Positions 15,266-24,294 of a stretch of DNA of 64,000 bases are shown here, one piece after another (positions within the stretch are counted from its first letter, which is position 1; each line of letters opens with the position of its first letter). The position numbers and the translations under genes are program-made. Where the stretch lies: NCBI RefSeq assembly GCF_000952155.1, contig NZ_JYON01000002.1, forward strand, positions 62,001-126,000, in the 5' to 3' direction. This stretch comes from Aliterella atlantica CENA595 (GTDB lineage: Bacteria > Cyanobacteriota > Cyanobacteriia > Cyanobacteriales > Chroococcidiopsidaceae). The notes beneath the pieces were generated by a model. That model made no database searches. It was not told the origin of the DNA and saw only the letters and a program-made list of their open reading frames with translations.

Positions 15266-16912
15266 CTAATTATTATTTTTAACTTTCTCTAGGTGGGGCA
15301 AATCAATTGTATAGCGGTAGCCGGAGTCAGGGATTAACTCTATAGAAATTTTGCCTCCGTGTAGTTGTGCGAGTTGGTAGCTAAGAGATAAGCGCAAATT
15401 ACTGCGATCGCTCAAACCTAGGGATTTATCTTTCTCTTTAGGTTGAGTTACTATCTCTGCATCGAGGGTACTTACTTCACAGGCGCGATCGCCTGCTGCT
15501 AATAAAACTTCTTCCTCTGAGGACATATCGAGCGGACTATCAACTTGTGTAGCTAGGATCCAATCGTCGTTGCTGGCAATTTTTGCTGTAGTTGAGGTTT
15601 GCAGCGCAAACAGACAAGGTTCGATCTGCCCTAACCCCTCTTCCAACCAAGGATGAGAGACAGAAACAGTAATTTTTTTCTGTTTGTCTAATAACTGGAA
15701 AACGTGAATGCGGATCGTGCTACCAGGAGTTGCCGATTGAATAACGTTAAAAATTAGGTGATATAGTAATTGCTTAACTTTTTCTTTATCTAAAATCCAA
15801 GTACGATTTTGGTCGCGTTCTACAAATAAGCGCAGTTGGTGATCTCGGCGTTTGGCTGCATCTTCCAGCGTATGAGTGACGTGCTGGCAGAGCATTTCAA
15901 TATCTACATCCGCAAGGTCAAGGGCTTCAAGATTGCTATTTATTGCGCCTAATTCAGAAATTTCATTAACTAATGACAGCAAATACCGACCGCTTTTTTG
16001 AATTACATCTAAATATTCTTTTTGCTTATTCATCAACGGACCGTAAATTTCTCGCGCCAACACTGTAGCCATTCCGAGTACAGATGTCAGGGGCGTTCTT
16101 AGCTCTTGAATTATCTGCTCCAATAGTTCTAGTTTGACGCGTAGAGTTTCCGGAACAATATTTTCTGCCAGCACTTTTTGCTGAGTCGAGTTTTCGATGC
16201 TTGTTGCAGAATCAGGGCTAATTTCTACTACCTCTGGTAACGAGCTAGTTAATATCTTTTGTTGGCTATGAGGTGATGGAACTAAGAGCCGATGATCTTC
16301 TAGGTGCGTAGCTGTAGTTGGTTGGTTTGTGACAAGCCATTGGCGCTCAAATTCGCTCATACTCCAACGAGCAATTAGTTCCAAGCACTGGATATCTCTG
16401 GGCGTAAAGGTACGGGGTGATTGCTCCATAATGGCAATAGAACCCAAACAGTTGCCTGCTGTATCTGTAAGTGGTACTCCTAGATAAGCACGAATACCGT
16501 AGCGCTGCACTAGAACCTTGTGGGCAAAATCTGCCTCTAGGAGAGTATCGGCGATCGCTAAAACTTGATGCTGCTCTACTACATAACTACAGAATGATTC
16601 AGGGCGAGGCAATTGTCGTTCCTGAGCAATTTTATTCATCAAACCCAGCCGCGACAAGCCCACCGCCGCCTTAAACGCATGGCGGTGGCGATCTATAAAT
16701 CCTAAGATGCAAATCGGTGCATCTAACAATTCAGCAGCAGTTTGAGTCGCTTCCTCAAATACTGGTATCGTCTGAGTTTGTAATAACCCTAAATCTACCA
16801 ATGCTTTGAGCCGTTGTTCTTCTCGATCTCCCTCAACTCCCGAATTGACTAATTGACAAACTAGCCTATTTTCAGGTTCTACCATTGCCACCCCTACCTT
16901 GACACTCGCCAA
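15266..16912 (-). CDS. GAF domain, histidine-kinase-like protein lacking the phospho-accepting His
   Basis: 548 aa (a start at Met10 is also possible). Residues about 40-190 are a GAF domain (PICILGFIDRHRHAFKAAVGL, PESFCSYVV, YLGVPLTD). Residues 262-330 align with the HisKA dimerisation helix, but the H box reads IIQELRTPLTSV, with Gln269 where the phosphorylated His belongs. An N-box-like segment (YHLIFNVIQSA) and a final SYQLAQLHGG remain, but no clear DxGxG. It is therefore probably a signalling protein that binds a ligand and partners with others, not an autokinase. No response regulator gene adjoins it. Confidence 0.8.
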   Translation of the reverse strand: MASVKVGVAMVEPENRLVCQLVNSGVEGDREEQRLKALVDLGLLQTQTIPVFEEATQTAAELLDAPICILGFIDRHRHAFKAAVGLSRLGLMNKIAQERQLPRPESFCSYVVEQHQVLAIADTLLEADFAHKVLVQRYGIRAYLGVPLTDTAGNCLGSIAIMEQSPRTFTPRDIQCLELIARWSMSEFERQWLVTNQPTTATHLEDHRLLVPSPHSQQKILTSSLPEVVEISPDSATSIENSTQQKVLAENIVPETLRVKLELLEQIIQELRTPLTSVLGMATVLAREIYGPLMNKQKEYLDVIQKSGRYLLSLVNEISELGAINSNLEALDLADVDIEMLCQHVTHTLEDAAKRRDHQLRLFVERDQNRTWILDKEKVKQLLYHLIFNVIQSATPGSTIRIHVFQLLDKQKKITVSVSHPWLEEGLGQIEPCLFALQTSTTAKIASNDDWILATQVDSPLDMSSEEEVLLAAGDRACEVSTLDAEIVTQPKEKDKSLGLSDRSNLRLSLSYQLAQLHGGKISIELIPDSGYRYTIDLPHLEKVKNNN

Positions 16913-17205
16913 ACAATATGTATTTCATCAATCGCCCTCTTAAAAAGGCTGCTCCATTGCTCTTAAGATTCCCTAAGTTGAGCCAAGATGAACAACATTC
17001 GTATAAATTATTCGGAAATTTCTATTTTTACCTCTAAGTTATTACTGGTGGGGGTTGGCAATAGGATGATAAGTACGATCGTGGTTTAAGCTAGACAGCT
17101 AGGCAAGATAGCAGCGAACTAATATGTAAAAAAGTTTACAAAGTTAGCCAAAGTAATCTTACCTATTGGCTGAGTGGTATCTACCAAACTAATAGGTAAA
17201 TGCGA

Positions 17206-17931
17206 TTATTTGTTAGCTGTAGTCCAAGCAGGATGAGATAGGAGCGCAGAAATTGTTCTCACTCCGCGCAGTTGATTGGATAAAGGTAGATGACCTTTAG
17301 GTGCAGTTAAATTCCAGGTAAACTCGTTTGGGTAGCGAGTCCAGTTATTGCCATTTTTCCAATCAATTTGGCTCCATAATTTTTCCCAATTTTTACCTAC
17401 AGCTAGCCAAATTTCGCGTTGTACAGAAAAGCCAAACTTACCTTCTGAGTAAACTAGCCACAAGGTATTGATAGTTTGCAAGTCAGTTATCGGAAAGCTC
17501 TCAACCTCAGTAAAATACAGCCATTTTCTTTGCAGTGCTAACTCGCCTGCTAACTCGCACAGCAAGCGTAGAGTTAACTTATCGCTAGCTTGAAAGTCTT
17601 GGCTAATCAGTAATTGTTGCAGTTGAGTATAATCGATACCGCGTTCCGAGTTAAGCGGCACAATACCTAGAGGAAAATTAGCCTCAAGAAAAGCTGACAC
17701 CGCGGGCGAATCGCTGCTGCGTAGGGCTTGGTAGGCTATACCGTCAATCCAGGTAGGAGACTGCAGGCGAGGTTGGAGTAAAAAATCCATCAAAACTTTT
17801 TCGCCGTCATTGCCTAAAGTAGCTAGCTTTTGGAGCGTTTGTTGCTGTACTTTCTCCGAGCCATTAGTTAACTGCAAGCAAAGAGCAGAAAAGTCAGTCT
17901 GCTGATTTGAGGCGGTGGGGGGATTAGTCAT
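17206..17931 (-). CDS. gun4: GUN4, Mg-chelatase activator
   Basis: 241 aa. Binds protoporphyrin IX and Mg-protoporphyrin and stimulates Mg-chelatase in chlorophyll synthesis. The N-terminal helical bundle (about residues 8-80: LCLQLTNGSEKVQQQTLQKLATLG) precedes the porphyrin-binding GUN4 core: LRLLCELAGELALQRKWLYFTEVESFPITDLQTINTLWLVYSEGKFGFSVQ-type sequence, then GKNWEKLW and the RYPNEFTWNL-PKGHLPL loop. Length is like Synechocystis Gun4. It stands alone; the Mg-chelatase genes are not here. Confidence 0.95.
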   Translation of the reverse strand: MTNPPTASNQQTDFSALCLQLTNGSEKVQQQTLQKLATLGNDGEKVLMDFLLQPRLQSPTWIDGIAYQALRSSDSPAVSAFLEANFPLGIVPLNSERGIDYTQLQQLLISQDFQASDKLTLRLLCELAGELALQRKWLYFTEVESFPITDLQTINTLWLVYSEGKFGFSVQREIWLAVGKNWEKLWSQIDWKNGNNWTRYPNEFTWNLTAPKGHLPLSNQLRGVRTISALLSHPAWTTANK

Positions 17932-18024
17932 GCCCTTTACTTTAAAGATGCGCTCGTTACAACGATCTCTAATTTAACTATAATTGGGCGCGCGATCGCA
18001 CGCGAGCATTCATTGCTTTGACTT

Positions 18025-18837
18025 TTATCGCAGAGTTGGCGGTAAAGGTGACTTGTTACCTAGTTGATAACCTTGCTGCTTGATTAACCGTTGCAACTCT
18101 TTCACCCGCCTACCTGGTGCGGGATGAGTCGCTAAAAAGTCTACATCTACTTTTTGCTTTTGACTTAGCCTAGCAAAAAAGTCAGTTGCCCCAGCGACAT
18201 GACCGTAAGTTTTTTGCAATAGTGTCAAACCTACCTCATCTGCTTGGCTTTCTTGAGATTGGGAATACTGGGCGTTACTAATAGCTGCAATTCCTGAAGC
18301 GGCGGCTGACTGTATCCAACCAGCATCGCCTAAAAAGTAAGCGATCGCGATCTGCATCAATACCGAACGCCCTAAGCTACGTAAATGATCTCTATGGGCA
18401 AAATGTCCTAACTCATGCCCTAACACCATCATCAGTTCGTTTTCGGACTGTGCTTGCTTTAATAAACCAGCATAGATGATGATGCGATCGCCTGGTATCG
18501 CCAAAGCATTAACTGTATCTTCGGGAATATACAGCACTTGATAATCTCTATTTTGCCTTTGTTCTGGAGGCAATTTTGTTTCTAATCTATTTAGTAATTC
18601 ATTTAAGGTATTTTGGGCGGGTGTTGGTGCTGCAAGCCGTTCGTATGCTGGAACTATCAACGCTCCTAACTGTTGCTCGACGCTAGGAGGAATTAGCCAT
18701 ATTAGGCTACTTGCAACCCACATGACTAACCAAATTACACCTACTATCAAGCCTGTAAATATGCCGAAAACAATCAGCAATTGGCGATTGCTAGGAGGTG
18801 GATTGCGACTGCTATAATTTGCTGATTTGGAGGACAT
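18025..18837 (-). CDS. M48 family zinc metalloprotease
   Basis: 270 aa membrane-anchored peptidase. One N-terminal helix (LLIVFGIFTGLIVGVIWLVM). The zinc site is HELGHFAHRDH (HExxH), and the third ligand is probably the Glu in SQSQESQADEVGL. The C-terminal THPAPGRRVKEL motif is typical of M48B/BepA-like enzymes. Likely role is quality control of membrane or periplasmic proteins. Confidence 0.92.
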   Translation of the reverse strand: MSSKSANYSSRNPPPSNRQLLIVFGIFTGLIVGVIWLVMWVASSLIWLIPPSVEQQLGALIVPAYERLAAPTPAQNTLNELLNRLETKLPPEQRQNRDYQVLYIPEDTVNALAIPGDRIIIYAGLLKQAQSENELMMVLGHELGHFAHRDHLRSLGRSVLMQIAIAYFLGDAGWIQSAAASGIAAISNAQYSQSQESQADEVGLTLLQKTYGHVAGATDFFARLSQKQKVDVDFLATHPAPGRRVKELQRLIKQQGYQLGNKSPLPPTLR

Positions 18838-18883
18838 CGTAATTTTGAGTAACTATTTTATTAATTACAGTAGCTAGAATTTT

Positions 18884-19585
18884 CTAATTACTCTTAGTAG
18901 GACGGAAAGGATTTAAGAAGTTAATTAAAGTTGTTAGCTTGCGCGATTGTATCCACAAACGCCCTTCACCGCGAAAACGACAAACTAGCCCCTCACCGCC
19001 TAATATCCCCGTTCTCAATCCTTTGAATGACAAGCCGCCCAGCATTTCAACGCTGTAATTTAAAGTATCTTCAAAGGCAACAATATAACCTGTATCAACT
19101 ACATAATCACCAACAACCGGAATTTCAACAATTGCGCCATAAGAACTAAACCAAATATCGCCCGTACCAGTTGTTTTGAGTAAAAATAATGATTCTCCAC
19201 TAAAAAAGCCTTTGAAGCCTTGAAACTTAGTATCAATTTCAACGGTAGGGCTAGAAGCAACAAATCCAGAAGACTGAACCATTAAACCATTACCATTTAA
19301 ATAATAATGCTGAATATCTCCAGGAACTCCAGGAGAAATATATAAATCTCCCGCTTTTTCTGCGGCTGTAAATTCACTCAAAAATAGAGATTCACCACCT
19401 AGCATTCGCCCCAATCCCTTCATCAATCCGCCCTTGACTTTGGACTTCATTTTTATCCATGAGTCCATCGCTGCCATACCACCAGACTCTACAAGTACAG
19501 TTTGATCTGTATTGAGATGGAGTCGCAAGGAAGCATAAGCAGGTGCGTGTTCTATTTCGTAAGCAATTTCATTGTTTACTAACAT
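18884..19585 (-). CDS. AIM24/TIGR00266 family protein, paralogue A
   Basis: 233 aa, a beta-sandwich protein with the repeated pattern ESGGMAAMDSWIKMKSKVKGG and GGESLFLSEFTA, and a final GGEGLVCRFRGEGRLWIQSR. Function unknown; the yeast member Aim24 is mitochondrial. It is the last of three tandem paralogues on this strand (spacing 34 and 11 bases if the upstream start of the third is used), implying one transcript. Confidence 0.87.
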   Translation of the reverse strand: MLVNNEIAYEIEHAPAYASLRLHLNTDQTVLVESGGMAAMDSWIKMKSKVKGGLMKGLGRMLGGESLFLSEFTAAEKAGDLYISPGVPGDIQHYYLNGNGLMVQSSGFVASSPTVEIDTKFQGFKGFFSGESLFLLKTTGTGDIWFSSYGAIVEIPVVGDYVVDTGYIVAFEDTLNYSVEMLGGLSFKGLRTGILGGEGLVCRFRGEGRLWIQSRKLTTLINFLNPFRPTKSN

Positions 19586-19619
19586 TTATTTAACTCCTAT
19601 ACTGTGTAATTTATTTCAC

Positions 19620-20297
19620 TTATCTGGGCGGCAATTTAGAGCCTACAGCCCGCCCAAATGCTCCAGGGTTATGAGTTTGACAAAATACCTTTCCTTGCCC
19701 TTTAAAGCGACAAACGAAGCCTTCTCCACCTAAAAATGCACCTACCCAACTAGAACCAGCTTTGCTAATTTCAAAATTCAAACTCTTCTCAAAAGCGACA
19801 ATATGCCCCGTATCAACTACAAATTCGCCATCAATATCTACTGCGTAAACTGCTCCAAATGAACTGAGAATAACGTTACCGCTACCAGTAATATTTAGCC
19901 AAAATAGCGATTCTCCAGAAAATAAAGACCGAAATCCTTGAAAACCTAATTCAATATCAACATCTGATTCGCTAGCTAAGTAAGAACTTGATTGCACAAC
20001 TAAACCCATTCCGGTAACTGGGTAATGTAAAATATCACCCATAAATTTAGGTGCAAGGAATATTTCACCGCCTGCTTTTGGCGAACGAAATACGCTTAAA
20101 AATAATGATTCGCCAGCAACTAAACGTTTAAGTCCTCCCAAAACTCCGCCGCCTTTACCTTGTCTTAAAGTAGTGCTGGCGTTTATATAGCCACTCATAG
20201 CAATCATGCAGCCTGCTTCGGCTACTAATTCCTCGCCTGAATCTAGATTAATTTTGGCGATCGCACTATCTGGTTGATGTAAAATTTCAATATTCAT
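19620..20297 (-). CDS. AIM24/TIGR00266 family protein, paralogue B
   Basis: 225 aa, start MNIEILHQPDSAIAKINLDSGEELVAEAGCMIAMSG. It keeps the family landmarks GGLKRLVAGESLFLSVFRS, VVQSSSYLASES, VDTGHIVAFE and GGEGFVCRFKGQGKVFCQTH. No signal peptide. Middle gene of the three-paralogue cluster, similar to both neighbours but well diverged, so the duplication is old. Confidence 0.87.
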   Translation of the reverse strand: MNIEILHQPDSAIAKINLDSGEELVAEAGCMIAMSGYINASTTLRQGKGGGVLGGLKRLVAGESLFLSVFRSPKAGGEIFLAPKFMGDILHYPVTGMGLVVQSSSYLASESDVDIELGFQGFRSLFSGESLFWLNITGSGNVILSSFGAVYAVDIDGEFVVDTGHIVAFEKSLNFEISKAGSSWVGAFLGGEGFVCRFKGQGKVFCQTHNPGAFGRAVGSKLPPR

Positions 20298-20308
20298 TGT
20301 GGTTAATA

Positions 20309-20968
20309 CTAAAGTTTGGGACGCAAATATCTAACTAAGCCGTCAATACTGCGAGATTGCAAATAAATTTCGCCTGTACCAGAAAGTTTATTTACTAATC
20401 CTTCGCCGGAAGTTACAGAACCAACGATACCGCCGCTAAGTCCAATACTCATTTTAATTTGCGGTTCGTAGGCAACCAAATGACCGCTATCAACTACAAA
20501 GTCTTTACTAATATGTTTTTTAGTAATGCCACCATAAGCACCAAAAAATACTCTACCTTTGCCACTAAGTTTAAGCTTAAATAATCCTTCTCCAGCAAAG
20601 AAACTAGAAAAACCTGCCCATTGTACGCCCATTTTCACACCAGGAGTATGAGCAATATAAGCCCCAGGTTGAAAGCAAATTTCACTATTATTTAAATCAA
20701 TTCTGTCAATATCGCCAATAATCGATTGAGTTAAAGTCAAAGTTAGTGGATATTTGGTTTCGTTAGTAAAAACATTTACAAATAAAGATTCACCACCAAA
20801 GAATTTTTTTATCAATCCTGGGATAAATCCACCAGAAAATTCAGTCCGCATCGATAATTGTGCGTCCATGCTAGTCATCGCACCAGCTTCAGCAACAATG
20901 CTTTCACCTGGATTTAGAGTCAAAAAAATAGCCGCGAAGGCTGGTTTATAGCGAATTTCAGTCTTCAC
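20309..20968 (-). CDS. AIM24/TIGR00266 family protein, paralogue C
   Basis: 219 aa if translation starts at the GTG at 20968, which gives (M)KTEIRYKPAFAAIFLTLNPGESIVAEAGAM and aligns with the starts of the two paralogues. ATGs at 20998 and 21088 give N-terminal extensions without resemblance to the family. It has FFGGESLFVNVFTN, AGEGLFKLKLSGKG, VDSGHLVAYE and SGEGLVNKLSGTGEIYLQSR. First gene of the cluster, divergent from the TIGR04222 gene. Confidence 0.85.
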   Translation of the reverse strand: MKTEIRYKPAFAAIFLTLNPGESIVAEAGAMTSMDAQLSMRTEFSGGFIPGLIKKFFGGESLFVNVFTNETKYPLTLTLTQSIIGDIDRIDLNNSEICFQPGAYIAHTPGVKMGVQWAGFSSFFAGEGLFKLKLSGKGRVFFGAYGGITKKHISKDFVVDSGHLVAYEPQIKMSIGLSGGIVGSVTSGEGLVNKLSGTGEIYLQSRSIDGLVRYLRPKL

Positions 20969-21179
20969 AAGTAAAATTACTTCTGTGGGGGGACGCATAC
21001 AATATGTTCTATGAGTAATGCGATCGTCCAGTCTTTGTAAAGAAATGAAAACTTTTACACGCCTAAAGCTATAAGTTAAACAACACACTCATCTGTGTAT
21101 GTAGCAAAGTTACTTATATAGAGTGTTAGATATAATACTTAAATAGATTTAAGTAAGACTCCTACAAGGAGAACTTTTG

Positions 21180-22094
21180 ATGGATATTTTGCATAACCCG
21201 CTAGCAGAAATGTATGGACCGGATTTTCTGAAACTGTATAGCGTTGTCATTGCTATAACACTAGGAGTCTGCTGGCTGATGGTATCGGTAGCAGATGTCA
21301 CTAAAAATTTACCTGTCCCATTGATTCCTATTAACCCTAATCCTTACGAAATTGCCTACTTGCAGGGTGAGGAAAGACGGGTTACTAATTCAGTTGTATT
21401 CAATCTAATTCAGCGCCGTTTTTTACAGGTTAATAAGGAAAATATCGCACGAAGTTCCAATTATCCCAATATCGAACAATTAACACCACTGGAGCAAGAA
21501 GTATTTGCCTGGTTTACTGAGCCGCGTCTAGGTACAGAAATTGGTTGGCAACTATACCGCCAAGTACAACCATACTGCCAGGGTTACGAGCAAATTTTAC
21601 AAGAGCGGCAATTATTATATTTACCAGATTGGCGCTCGGCAGCACAACAAGCGGGTTTAATTGGGGGTGCAATTATTCTTGGTTTAGGCGGGTATAAGTT
21701 TTTAGCCGCCTTGATTAATGGGCATCATAATGTGGCATTTCTTGTCATCATGACTGTGCTTGCTTTTATCATGCTGAAAGTTATTTGCTATTCACCTCCG
21801 CGCTTAAGCTACTTAGGACAAAAATATTTGCACCAACTTCAGGCAGTATTCGAGCAATTAAAACAAAAGGCAAAAAACGGCGTATCTCCTTCTGCAAGCG
21901 AATACGACTTATTAGTAGCACTCTTTGGCGTGAATGCACTTATGGGTAGTCCTTACGACTCCTACCGCAAAATGTTTGCTACATCGTCAAGTTCTAGTAG
22001 TTCTAGCGGTGGTTGCAGTAGTTCTTGTGGTAGTGGATGCGGTAGTTCCTGCGGTAGCGGTTGCGGCGGTGGTTGTGGCGGCTGTGGGAGCTAA
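21180..22094 (+). CDS. TIGR04222-type membrane protein with Cys/Gly/Ser-rich tail
   Basis: 304 aa. One hydrophobic segment near the N-terminus (LYSVVIAITLGVCWLMVSV) and two in the middle (AGLIGGAIILGLGGYKFLAAL, VAFLVIMTVLAFIMLKVICY). The last about 30 residues are almost only Ser, Gly and Cys, ending CGGGCGGCGS with nine Cys at regular spacing. The ATG at 21180 has AAGGAG upstream. The MNIO gene begins 3 bases after the stop. The tail looks like a substrate for peptide modification; this fits known MNIO targets, which are Cys-rich, but is inferred. Confidence 0.85.
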   Translation: MDILHNPLAEMYGPDFLKLYSVVIAITLGVCWLMVSVADVTKNLPVPLIPINPNPYEIAYLQGEERRVTNSVVFNLIQRRFLQVNKENIARSSNYPNIEQLTPLEQEVFAWFTEPRLGTEIGWQLYRQVQPYCQGYEQILQERQLLYLPDWRSAAQQAGLIGGAIILGLGGYKFLAALINGHHNVAFLVIMTVLAFIMLKVICYSPPRLSYLGQKYLHQLQAVFEQLKQKAKNGVSPSASEYDLLVALFGVNALMGSPYDSYRKMFATSSSSSSSSGGCSSSCGSGCGSSCGSGCGGGCGGCGS

Positions 22095-22097
22095 TTT

Positions 22098-22925
22098 ATG
22101 TCTCTACCAACATTAGGTGTAGGTATTGGTTTTCGCGAACCATTCCGCAGCGAGTTATTTTTGCATCAACAGCAAGTACACTTTCTGGAAATTGTTGCCG
22201 AACATTATTTAGATGCAACTATCCAAAAGGAGCAAGAATTAGAATTATTAGCCGCTCACTTTCCCCTAATTCCCCACGCGATTAATTTATCTTTGGGTAG
22301 TGCTGAAGGTGTAGACACTGATTACCTCAGCAAACTTGCTAGATTAGTAAAACAGCTAAATCCTCCTTGGTGGAGCGAACATATTTGCTTTACTAAAGCT
22401 GGGGGAATAGATATCGGACATTTATCACCGCTACCTTATACATGGGAAGCGATTGATGTAGTTTGTCGTAATATTGCACAAGTACGCCGTTATATTGACG
22501 TGCCGTTAATTCTCGAAAATATCACTTATATGCTGCAACTCCCTGGCGCAGAAATGACTGAAGCTCAGTTTTTGACAGAAATAGTTGAGCGTTCTGATTG
22601 TGGTTTGCTGTTAGATGTAACCAATCTCTACATTAACTCTGTTAACCACGATAATGATGTCTGTAGCTTTCTTGAACAATTACCTTTAGAGCGAGTAGTG
22701 CAATTGCACTTTGTGGGTGGACATTGGCACGATGGCGTACTCATTGACAGTCATTCCCACTCTACACCGCTAGAAATATGGAAACTTATGGATGAGGTTG
22801 TATCTCGCGCTCCAGTTAAAGGAGTCGTGTTAGAAAGAGATGAAAACTTGCCAGCGTTTAGTCAATTAGCAGCCGAACTAGAACACGCAAGGGAAATTGG
22901 CAGACAGTATCACAGATGGAATTAG
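22098..22925 (+). CDS. MNIO family (DUF692) iron-dependent oxidative enzyme
   Basis: 275 aa TIM-barrel enzyme of the family containing MbnB and TglH, which modify Cys or other residues of ribosomal peptides using two or three iron ions. Likely metal ligands are conserved: VAEHY, IPHAINLSLG, WWSEHICF, LILENITY, LLLDVTNLYIN and VQLHFVGGHWHDG with DSHSH. It is sandwiched between the Cys-tailed membrane protein (3 bp) and a third protein (10-bp overlap), forming one operon. Confidence 0.92.
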   Translation: MSLPTLGVGIGFREPFRSELFLHQQQVHFLEIVAEHYLDATIQKEQELELLAAHFPLIPHAINLSLGSAEGVDTDYLSKLARLVKQLNPPWWSEHICFTKAGGIDIGHLSPLPYTWEAIDVVCRNIAQVRRYIDVPLILENITYMLQLPGAEMTEAQFLTEIVERSDCGLLLDVTNLYINSVNHDNDVCSFLEQLPLERVVQLHFVGGHWHDGVLIDSHSHSTPLEIWKLMDEVVSRAPVKGVVLERDENLPAFSQLAAELEHAREIGRQYHRWN

Positions 22926-23473
22926 CATTACAGCCAATACTCGCGCAACTCTATACTAATGCAGAATTGCGATCGCGCTTTTTCACGAATCCCGAAGCTG
23001 TAGGCGCGCAATTAGGACTAAATACAACTCAAATCCAGCAACTAGCGCAACTATCAGCGCCAGCAGTTAATTTATTTGCTACTTCCTTGAAACGCAAGCG
23101 CCTAGGGGAAGTACGCGAACTATTACCAATGACTGCAAAAGCTCTAGATAAGGAGTTTTCTAAGTTATTTTGGCAATATGCAGAAACTTATATCCCTCAA
23201 GGAATCAAAAAGCATTTACTAGATGCGATCGCATTTGCTAGTTATATTGAGAAAGTAGCTAATATTGCGCCAGATTGGATACTAGATTTAGTTAGGTATG
23301 AAAAAGCTTGGTTAGAAGCTGCTGAACCAAATAAACTCTTGTTAGTACGTCGCTTTCGTTATGCTGTTAATAGTAGTGAAGGGCATTTACAGCAACCATT
23401 TGTAGCACTTTGGTTTAGACTATCGCAGCGAGGGAAACTCAAGTGTATGCAAGTGCGATCGCTTTTATTCTAA
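22916..23473 (+). CDS. Hypothetical protein, third gene of the MNIO operon
   Basis: 185 aa, mostly helical, no signal peptide. The N-terminal 70 residues (LALQPILAQLYTNAELRSRFFTNPEAVGAQLGL) read like a peptide-binding helical domain, loosely reminiscent of the recognition partners found with MNIO enzymes (DUF2063/HvfC-like), but I cannot establish this. The gene overlaps the MNIO gene by 10 bases, so co-translation is likely. The stop codon region overlaps the end of the convergent vapC-like gene. Confidence 0.75.
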   Translation: MELALQPILAQLYTNAELRSRFFTNPEAVGAQLGLNTTQIQQLAQLSAPAVNLFATSLKRKRLGEVRELLPMTAKALDKEFSKLFWQYAETYIPQGIKKHLLDAIAFASYIEKVANIAPDWILDLVRYEKAWLEAAEPNKLLLVRRFRYAVNSSEGHLQQPFVALWFRLSQRGKLKCMQVRSLLF

Positions 23474-23872
23474 ACTTAACCAATCCTCAACCGTTACACC
23501 TACAACTCTACGCATATCAGAATCATTAGAAACTAGAATCAATCCTTTCACTATTGCGGTAGCCGCTATCAATACATCCGCATCTTGGATAGGCGTACCT
23601 TTACGTTTTAAATCTGCATGAATTTCTGCTGCTTTTTCAATAATCTCTAAGTCGTCTAATAGTACAAATCTGTATTCTTTACACAGTTCATCGAATTCAG
23701 ATAATTGTCTCGTAGCTTTTGCGTACAATAGTCCTCTTTTGACTTCATAATAAGTTACGCAACTTATGAACGCTTCTTTGCTTTGAGATTCCACCTGCCT
23801 TAACTTGCTTCTTACTGTTACATTTCTTTTTAATATAGCTGTAACTATATTAGTATCCAGTAAATAGTCCAT
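23465..23872 (-). CDS. PIN-domain toxin, VapC-like
   Basis: 135 aa PIN nuclease. Acidic active-site residues appear in order: MDYLLDTNIV (Asp), YYEVKRGLLYA (Glu), IQDADVLIAATAI (Asp) and SNDSDMRRV (Asp). VapC toxins cut tRNA or rRNA. It follows the upstream gene by 5 bases, the usual antitoxin-toxin arrangement. Confidence 0.92.
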   Translation of the reverse strand: MDYLLDTNIVTAILKRNVTVRSKLRQVESQSKEAFISCVTYYEVKRGLLYAKATRQLSEFDELCKEYRFVLLDDLEIIEKAAEIHADLKRKGTPIQDADVLIAATAIVKGLILVSNDSDMRRVVGVTVEDWLSLE

Positions 23873-23877
23873 GCTGG

Positions 23878-24171
23878 CTATCTACCTTCTACTGCTTCAT
23901 CAAACATTGCCATTTGTTCTGGAGTTAAGTCATTTAATGTTCCAGCAACCGCTTCTAATGTCAAAATTCTATTAATTCTGCGGGTTAAATCATCATCAGT
24001 AATAGTTGTAAACTCTTCTAACGAAAACTGTTTAAACAAGTCTACTAAATCTTGAACCATCTCATTTCTGTCTAACTTTTCTTGGTAAAAGCTGTTACTA
24101 TCGATCAATTTATTAACTATTGACGATATGCGAACTAAGAATATATCTTTTTCTTGAGAGACTTCGTACAT
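23878..24171 (-). CDS. Probable antitoxin partner of the VapC-like toxin
   Basis: 97 aa acidic helical protein ending LTPEQMAMFDEAVEGR. I start at the ATG at 24171 because GGAGG lies five bases before it; the ATG at 24201 would place that site inside the gene. I do not recognise a standard antitoxin DNA-binding fold, but the size, position and acidic tail fit a toxin neutraliser. Confidence 0.75.
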   Translation of the reverse strand: MYEVSQEKDIFLVRISSIVNKLIDSNSFYQEKLDRNEMVQDLVDLFKQFSLEEFTTITDDDLTRRINRILTLEAVAGTLNDLTPEQMAMFDEAVEGR

Positions 24172-24238
24172 AACATCCTCCAGGTTTGCTTGTATATACA
24201 ACTACTTTATCAACTTTACCTAAATGTAGTTAGTTGCT

Positions 24239-24270
24239 AATAAAAAAGGCGGGCGACAAATGCCCACCTT
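24239..24270 (-). terminator. Rho-independent terminator of tkt
   Basis: On the minus strand GGTGGGC and GCCCGCC pair around a 7-base loop and are followed by six T. It lies just past the tkt stop codon. Confidence 0.8.
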
Positions 24271-24294
24271 CTACGATTAAGAACTAACGAAGTA

